Below, in pieces: positions 57,034 through 64,000 of a stretch of 64,000 nt of DNA. Position numbers and translations under genes: made by a program. The DNA is from Megalobrama amblycephala (lineage: Eukaryota; Chordata; Actinopteri; Cypriniformes; Xenocyprididae): positions 7,117,082 through 7,181,081 of the forward strand of contig NC_063054.1 in the NCBI RefSeq assembly GCF_018812025.1, written 5' to 3'. Each line of letters starts with the position of its first letter. The first letter of the stretch is position 1. Below the pieces are notes generated by a model, which made no database searches, was not told the origin of the DNA, and saw only the letters and a list, made by a program, of their open reading frames with translations.

Positions 57034-57363
57034 CTCCATCTATAGGGAACATTTGGCACATCATTAGATGAAAAATACCTCAAAGACGACCACAAACTCA
57101 GCTGGAGCTGGAAATCTATATCAGGCAAGAATGGGACCAAATTGCAACACCAAAACTCCAGAAACTCATTACCTCGATGCCCAGACGTCTTCAAACTTCA
57201 AATTTAAAATGAGCTCATTTTATGCATAAAATTGTAAATATTTGTTATATTATCTATGTTCTATTGTGAATAAAATATTGGCTCATGTGATTTGAAAGTC
57301 TTTTAGTTTTCATTTTATTCAAATTTTAAAAAAACGTCCCAACTTTTCTGGAATTCGGGTTGT
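57034..57363 (+). mobile_element. Tc1 3' fragment, same family as A and B
   Basis: Begins inside the transposase C-terminus just after the catalytic E region (GGGAACATTTGGCACATCAT; IWHIIR-type) and runs through the stop region and right terminal repeat to GGAATTCGGGTTGTA. About 330 bp, 5'-truncated. Confidence 0.9.
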
Positions 57364-57845
57364 ATTTGTATAGTGAATAATGAAAATAATAATTACTTTT
57401 AAAACTTTGTTTAATGTGACTGGAATCCATTCCTGGCCTTCTCTTACTCACTGGGGTATAATGGGGTATAATGTCATCAAGCATTATCTGAATATGATCC
57501 CAAAACATTCAATACCAGGTTTCTCTCTACTAGTTTTAAGACAGAATATGTGTCGGAATAATGCATAAATCATTCTTTGACTCACCGTCTAACAGTGATA
57601 TCAGCGGATGAAGTTTCAGAGGTTTAGTGTCTCTTTTGCCTCCCTTGAGCTTTTTGCAAAAAGAAAGTTACTATTAATAACAGGCAAGCAACTGTTAGTA
57701 AAATAAAATCTAGAGGAAATATGCTTTTTATTGTATTAATGTAGTTATTTTTGAATAAATCATGATAAAAGTATTTCAAAATATAGTAAAAAATGGTACA
57801 ATTTAAAAACTTGATATTTGTTTTTAGTAAAATTGGTCCATGTGG

Positions 57846-57876
<31 letters not shown>

Positions 57877-58684
57877 ACAGTAATTGATGCTTGTTTATAG
57901 ACTTGTTGATACTTGCTTATTGATGGATTTAGACCATGCCACTGCTCTCTACACAGAAGAGTAGCCCACATTCCCATTTGTTCAATTATATAACAATACA
58001 TGATTTATTACCAGGATAAATGAGAGAGAGAAAAAAAAAAAAAAATCCATCTGCTCGTTTACTTAAGGCTGAACTGTAATGCATCTTAGCTGAACTTTTG
58101 CTGTTGTTGTTGTTGTTTTGTTTTGTTTTGTTTTGTTTTTTTCTGAGCAAGATGGTACTGACATTTTAGCTATGATATAGATTGACTGCCCACTCAGACC
58201 AGTATGACCAAATTTAGTATAAAGCCAAAAATAACAACCACAAATGTATTCTAAGGCAAGGTTCCAAGATAGATGCAGATATAACATGTTATCTCCTTTC
58301 TGTGTGTAGCTGTGGGACAGACATGTTCAACCTTGCCCCATTCCCGAAATTGTAAGCCAGCGTTATCTGATATGATACAACCGCAAGCAACCATCAACAA
58401 GTTGCTACATCTTAAGCTGTCAGAAATTCAAAGTGTCCTGTTTTTGCCAAACCACAGTGTGGGATATTGCCTAATGTCATGCTTTAGTTCAAAGCCAGTT
58501 TTCAAATTCTGGCTAATGCTGATAAGTTGATAATTATTTTCATGTTAAGGCAGATAAAGTGATATTAAAATTCTGCACTATTTTTTCTATACCCTTGTGA
58601 AAAAGAAGCATGCTTAATTGTATTATGTGCACTAGTGGTGTATTTCAAATTTTAAAAGTAGATAAAAAAAAAAAAAAAAAAAAC
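57364..58684. other. Single-copy stretch with homopolymers
   Basis: A run at 57846-57874, A run at 58031-58045, GTT/TTTTG tract at 58100-58140, A run at 58665-58683. No gene recognised. Confidence 0.5.
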
Positions 58685-58729
58685 TTAAAGGGATAATTCA
58701 CCCAAAAATAAAAAGTATCCCATGATTTA

Positions 58730-60284
58730 CAAACCCGATTCCAAAAAAGTTGGGACACTGTACAAATTGTGAATAAAAAAGGAATGCAATAATTTACAAA
58801 TCTCATAAACTTATATTTTATTCACAATAGAATATAGATAACATATCAAAAGTTGAAAGTGAGACATTTTGAAATGTCATGCCAAATATTGGCTCATTTT
58901 GGAATTCATGAGAGCTACACATTCCAAAAAAGTTGGGACAGGTAGCAATAAGAGGCCAGAAAAGTTAAATTTACATATAAGGAACAGCTGGAGGACCAAT
59001 TTGCAACTTATTAGGTCAATTGGCAACATGATTGGGTATAAAAAGAGCCTCTCAGAGTGGCAGTGTCTCTCAAAAGTCAAGATGGGCAGAGGATCACCAA
59101 TTTCCCCAATGCTGCGGCGAAAAATAGTGGAGCAATATCAGAAAGGAGTTTCTCAGAGAAAAATTGCAAAGAGTTTGAAGTTATCATCATCTACAGTGCA
59201 TAATATCATCCAAAGATTCAGAGAATCTGGAAAAATCTCTGTGCGTAAGAGTCAAGGCTGGAAAACCATACTGGATGCCCGTGATCTTCGGGCCTTTAGA
59301 CGGCACTGCATCACATACAGGAATGCTACTGTAATGGAAATCACAGCATGGGCTCAGGAATACTCCAGGAATCCAGAAAACATTGTCAGTGAACACAATC
59401 CACTGTGCCATTCGTCGTTGTCGGCTAAAACTCTATAGGTCAAAAAAGAAGCCATATCATGATAAACAGGCGTTTTCTCTGGGCCAAGGCTCATTTATGG
59501 ACCGTGGCAAAGTGGAAAACTGTTCTGTGGTCAGAAGAATCAAAATTTGAAGTTCTTTTTGGAAAACTGGGACGCCATGTCATCCGGACTAAAGAGGACA
59601 AGGACAACCCAAGTTGTTATCAGCGCTCAGTTCAGAAGCCTGCATCTCTGATGGTATGGGGTTGCATGAGTGCGTGTGGCATGGGCAGCTTACACATCTG
59701 GAAAAGCACAATCAATGCTGAAAGGTATATCCAAGTTCTAGAACAACATATGCTCCCATCCAGACGTCGTCTCTTTCAGGGAAGACCTTGCATTTTCCAA
59801 CATGACAATGCCAGACCACATACTTCATCAATTACAACATCATGGCTGCGTAGAAGGATCCGGTTACTGAAATGGCCAGCCTGCAGTCCAGATCTTTCAC
59901 CCATAGAAAACATTTGTCGCATCATAAAGAGGAAGATGCGACAAAGAAGACCTAAGACAGTTGAGTAACTAGAAGCTTGTATTAGACCAGAATGGGACAA
60001 CATTCCTATTCCTAAACTTGAGCAACTTGTCTCCTCAGTCCCCAGACGTTTGCAGACTGTTATAAAAAGAAGAGGGGATGCCACACAGTGGTAAACATGG
60101 CCTTGACCCAACTTTTTTGAGATGTGTTGATGCCATGAAATTTAAAATCAACTTATTTTTCTTAAAATGATACATTTTCTCAGTTTAAATATGTTATTTG
60201 TCATCTATATTGTATTCTGAATAAAATATTGAAATTTGAAACTTATGTTTTAAATGATCCCAACTTTTTTGGAATCGGGTTTTT
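58730..60284 (+). mobile_element. Tc1-like element, near full length (1555 bp)
   Basis: TA at 58728-58729 and 60285-60286. Ends CAAACCCGATTCCAAAAAAG and CTTTTTTGGAATCGGGTTTT; the sequence TTCCAAAAAAGTTGGGAC recurs about 180 bp inside the left end, the internal direct repeat of IR/DR-type Tc1 termini. Carries a transposase pseudogene. A distinct family from A/B. Confidence 0.96.
59082..60094 (+). pseudogene. Tc1 transposase pseudogene, most complete copy
   Basis: Starts MGRGSPISPMLRRKIVEQ at 59082 with HTH text GVSQRKIAKSLKLSSSTVHN, then a decayed GRPR-like linker (GWKT). Frameshifts near 59398 and 59450 move the frame; the catalytic part runs from 59459. Residues: WSEES instead of WSDES (GAA, 59534-59536), FQHDNARPHT (D at 59804-59806), SPDLSPIENI (E at 59906-59908), with 33 residues between second D and E. 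A TAA at 59966-59968 interrupts the tail, which otherwise runs to a natural stop at 60092-60094. Length about 340 codons, as in the family. Inactive. Confidence 0.93.
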
Positions 60285-60700
60285 TACCCTCAAGCCATCC
60301 TGTATATTTATCTTCTCTCAGATGAACACAATCGGATTGTATTAAAAAATTCTGCTCTTCCACGCTTTATATGGTAGTGAATGGCGCTTCTATTGCCAAA
60401 AAATGCATTGCTTCAGTCTTAACGACTTGCATATTGTTGTTTGCCAGAAGCTGATTATTAGAGTTTAGTAAGTTGACGGACGGATGGACGGACGGACGGA
60501 CTGACTGACTGACTAACTGATTGATTAACTGACCGCCTGATTTTTGGGGCTTCAAAAATGTGAGTGTCATTCACTACCTCTAAAAGCTTGGAAAAGCCAG
60601 GATACTTTTTAATACAGCTCTGATTGTGTTCGTCTGAGAGAAGATAGTCATATACAGGATGGCTTGAGGATGAATAAATCATTGGATAATTTTCATTTTG

Positions 60701-62189
60701 AAAATAGAATATAATTGTAGAAATTAATAGTCAATTAAAAAACTATTTTTACTGAATGATAAAAAAAAAAAAAAAGATTGAATGATAAAAAAGTTAGCCT
60801 TCACCTTTTCATCAGTTATTAGTCTTTCCAGTCTTTTGAGTAAATCCAAATGATGAAGGGCCCAAACTTTTTTTAAAACTTTACCACACGGAAAACTCCA
60901 CTGACACGTTCCTCTAATTTCACTGACTGCTGAACCGTGGTAAGGTGATGCAAGATAAATTGACAGTCTCCAATTTAGTACAGTATTCTGAATAAAAGGC
61001 CCAAAGGAATCTTGTTCTGACAGTGTGTCGAAAAAAAGCAGCTTGTGAAACTTCAAAAGAGTTACTTTTCTTCTGTTAATGCTGACTGCTGCATGAGTGT
61101 GTTTCTATATAGTACAATTACAAAATTAGGAAGACTGCCCGGCCCACGCAACACCTGCAAAATCGTAGTCATTGCAGGTTAACAAGAATGTTAATCCTTT
61201 CGGCCCCTTGTTTTGTCTTGTCCCAGACAGACAAATAAAGTACTAAAGCTGTGAAACATTCCTAGATTCTGTACCACAGTCAGTCAGTGGACAAATAATG
61301 ATGGAGTGGGTAAAGAGCAGGATCAGTCCTCACACTGATAATATTCCATTTTTTAATGTTGGGGGGTTGGAAGGGTACGTCGGACCGCACGCATATCAAA
61401 TTCCTCTATGTTTACATTAGCTGCTCTCCAAAGCCATTACACTGGCCCTTCACACCTGCCCTGACACGTCTACCGCTGGTGCAGCCGTGATATATATACG
61501 CGGAACAGAAACTTCATTGTACTCTCGGTCTGTCTCCCCGGCGGCCATGTTGTCAGGCCCTGGGAGAAAAGGATGAATTATGGGTCCGAGGGATTTGTCT
61601 CAGCATTGAGAAAGATGGATAGAGGGAGAGAGAGCAATAGAGAGAAATATCCCACTTCACTAAAGAGCGATGAAGGGGAAACAGTGAGCCAAGTTTCCTG
61701 TGTCTCGCCCCTCTGGCTGTGGCCGAGGTTTGTCATCGCTCCAGGCGTTCTCAGGCCCTGATCATTTGGCATTTGCAGCGCTCGATCATTTCTTCATAAT
61801 TATCCTCTTCTCTGATCTCTGAGTCACCCGATGCCCTCGGCATTTATAATGATACCAGTTTCTAAAAGAGTTTATGGTGAGCTGTGTGGTGTGGATTAAG
61901 TCTATATGCGGGCAGATTCGCTTCCAGAGGCGTTTTGCGCTTGAAATTGTTAACCCTAGAATGCATGACCCAAAAAAATGCACATGAATGCATAAAAGGG
62001 GTTAAAGTAACCCCTGATGGATTCAGTGATTTTCTTCAAAATAAAAGCATTATGTTTAAATCATTTAATTATACAAATGTTTCAATAACATTCACTTCCA
62101 ATGTACACATATAATGCTAAATTAGATATTATATTGTATATAATTATATTTTACACAACTTTCTTTTGAGGGAATAAGACCAATGGCAG
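60701..62189. other. Single-copy stretch, candidate conserved block 61380-61960
   Basis: A run at 60762-60776. From 61380 to 61960 the DNA is GC-balanced, unlike neighbours, with CATTTGGCATTTGCAGCGCTCG, GATATATATACGCGG and CGGCGGCCATGTTGTC. Short frames on both strands have no domain. It may hold conserved non-coding DNA; no gene is recognised. Confidence 0.4.
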
Positions 62190-62193
62190 TTAA

Positions 62194-63150
62194 AGGTGCC
62201 CTAGAATCAAAAATTGAATTTACCTTGGCATAGTTGAATAATAAGAGTTCAGTACATGGAAAAGACATACATTGAGTTTCAAACTCCATTGCTTCCTCCT
62301 TCTTATGTAAATCTCATTTGTTTAAAAGACCTTCGGAAAATAGGCGAATCTCAACATAACAACTGTTACGTAACAGTCGGGATCATTAATATGTACGCCC
62401 CCAATATTTGCATATGCCAGCCCATGTTCAAGGCATTAGACAAGGGCAGGCAGTAACGTCTGGAGCAGCACAGCTGAATCATCAGACTAGGTAAGCAAGC
62501 AAGGACAACAGCGAAAAATAGCAGATGGATCGATAACAACTGACATGATCCATGATTACATGATATTTTTAGTGATATTTGTAAATTGTCTTTATAAATG
62601 TTTCATTAGCATGTTGCTAATGTACTGTTAAATGTGGTTAAAGTTACCATCATTTCTTACTGTATTCACGGAGACAAGAGCCGTCGTTATTTTCATTATT
62701 AAACACTTGCAGTCTGTAAAATTCATAAACACAACTTCATTCTTTATAAATCTCTCCAACAGTGTGTAATGTTAGCTTTAGCCACAGAGTACTATCAAAC
62801 TCATTCAGAATCAAATGTAAACATCCAAATAGATACTATACTCACATGATCCTAAGCATGCATGCAGCATGCATGATGAACATCTTGTAAAGATCCATTT
62901 GAGGGTTATATTAGCTATGTGAATTTTGTTTATGCACTGTATTATAGTCAAGAGCTCGGGCGGCAGGGAGCGCGAAATTTAAAGGGGCCGCAGCCTGAAT
63001 CGGTGCATAGTTAATGATGCCCCAAAATAGGCAGTTAAAAAATTTAATTAAAAAAATCTATGGGGTATTTTGAGCTGAAACTTCACAGACACATTCAGGG
63101 GACACCTTAGACTTATATTACATCTTGTGAAAGAACGTTCTAGGGCACCT
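62194..63150. mobile_element. TTAA element, AGGTGCCCTAGAA family, copy 3
   Basis: TTAA at 62190-62193 and 63151-63154; left AGGTGCCCTAGAATC, right GTTCTAGGGCACCT, the best-kept ends of the three copies. Confidence 0.95.
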
Positions 63151-63164
63151 TTAAAAGTTTCAAC

Positions 63165-63370
63165 ATACACTACTGATCAGATTTTATTTTATTTATTTAT
63201 TTATTTGTTTTTTTTTTGTTTTTTTTTTAGAAATTACTATTTTTATTCATCAAGGCAGCAAAATTGATCAAAAGTGACAGTAAAGACATTTATAAGTTAC
63301 AAATGATTCCTATTTCAAATAAATGCTATTCTTTTGAACTTTCTTTGTCAAATAATGCTGAAAGATGAGC
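63165..63370. repeat. Fragment of the 44.3-kb foldback family
   Basis: CATACACTACTGATCAGATT, AAAAGTGACAGTAAAGACAT and TTCTTTTGAACTTTCT match the centre of 44289-45233 (44690-44890). Both ends decayed. Confidence 0.8.
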
Positions 63371-63371
63371 A

Positions 63372-64000
63372 CACTGTAAAAAAAAAAAAAATTCTGTAGT
63401 TTTTACAAAATAATTTTGGCAGCTGTGGTTGCCAGAATAATTTTGTAAAAAATACAGAAAAACTGTGTAAACATTTACAGAACAAACTGCAAAAATTTGA
63501 ATGTAAACCAATAAATTCAACAAAGCACATTACTACTAAAATCTGTTTTGTACCTTTAACATATAATGACAACCGCCATAATAATGCAGGTGGTTAAAGA
63601 GAAAGCCACATGAAGAATCAGAGTTCATCACAAGTAGCTTTTCCACAAGTTGAAGTATATACTAATATAAAGAAGGTGCACAGAGTCATTCACGCAAACG
63701 CAAAACACCATCATGGTAACCCACAACACGTACATAATGCAATAAACATTCATTAAACAACAGAAGATGTAACATAAAACCCTAATGTACATAACTGATA
63801 ACAAAAACTATTATTTAAACAAAATACTTTCAAATGTTGAGTGTCACACAGGGAATTGTGGGAATATCAGTTTACAGATTTTGACTGTAAATTATACATT
63901 GATTTTTTCTTTTTTACTTATAAAAATTGTAAAATTTACAGCATTTTACTGTGAAAATTGCATAAATGTCTGGTTGGAGCTTTTACAGTTTTTCCCTGTA
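63372..64000. mobile_element. CACTG-ended EnSpm/CACTA-like element, cut by window edge
   Basis: Starts CACTGTAAAAAAAAAA and is rich in subterminal TTTTACAG/CTGTAAA words (63460-63480; 63875-64000), as in zebrafish EnSpm-type MITEs. The right end, if present, is at or beyond 64000 (TACAGTTTTTCCCTGTA is the last text). No transposase seen. Confidence 0.6.

Larger units (their letters stand above)
58689..60700. mobile_element. TTAA element (AGTTCACCC family), split by Tc1
   Basis: TTAA at 58685-58688, then AGGGATAATTCACCCAAAAA; after the Tc1 it continues TACCCTCAAGCCATCCTGTA and ends near GGATAATTTTCATTTTG. The right half matches 43519-43986. A (GGAC/GACT)n tract at 60475-60530 occupies the same place as the (GGAT)n at 43.8 kb. 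Right TTAA decayed. Confidence 0.88.

Noticed and set aside
57624..58001. 125-codon minus-strand frame
   Set aside because: Contains a poly-F stretch from an A run and no domain.

Overview
The window is eukaryotic, almost certainly nuclear DNA of a cyprinid-type teleost (zebrafish/carp lineage). The evidence is a dense, layered load of DNA transposons typical of these fish: TTAA-flanked elements whose ends carry the AGTTCACCCAAAAATGAAAA motif, several Tc1/mariner families, hAT-type elements with 8-bp target duplications, CACTA-type ends and a Rex1-like LINE tail. There are also many long (TA)n, (CA)n, (TCTA)n and (GGAT)n microsatellites and poly-A/T runs. The species assignment is inference from repeat content. 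No bacterial features, operons or CRISPR arrays were seen, and no intact protein-coding gene was recognised. The stretch reads as an intergenic or intronic desert.

Layout: 1-1.5 kb microsatellites with degenerate modules. 1.5-2.6 kb single-copy DNA. 2.6-4.3 kb a TTAA-bounded composite split by an hAT-like insertion and holding a ~140-165-bp tandem array. 4.3-9.8 kb mostly single-copy, with one possible leader exon near 8.81 kb. 9.85-10.4 kb a second copy of the first hAT-like family. 10.4-17 kb mostly single-copy with small MITEs. 17.1-23 kb a SINE fragment, TTAA elements (one a foldback) and an hAT MITE. 24.6-26.3 kb a large unclassified element with a terminal hairpin. 26.9-30.1 kb two CACTA-type hosts, each with another transposon inside. 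31.4-36.5 kb a graveyard of Tc1/mariner relics. 36.5-38.4 kb single-copy, with the best exon candidates. 38.4-41 kb a 2.55-kb element with ~250-bp inverted ends. 41.5-45.3 kb small repeats and a TA-bounded foldback between (TA)n arrays. 45.75-48.1 kb a TTAA element holding an 874-bp inverted pair. 48.7-54.3 kb a run of TTAA, THAP-bearing, Tc1, LINE and hAT relics. 54.3-56.4 kb single-copy. 56.4-60.7 kb nested MITEs and the best-preserved Tc1. 60.7-62.2 kb single-copy. 62.2-64 kb a third TTAA-family copy and a CACTG-ended element cut by the window edge.

All protein-like signals that could be assigned to a family are broken transposases: six Tc1/mariner relics and one THAP domain. Each carries frameshifts, stops, deletions or catalytic-residue changes, so none looks autonomous. 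What deserves follow-up is structural: nested insertions that can be ordered in time, long inverted repeats, and a few splice-site-bounded open stretches in the single-copy gaps.
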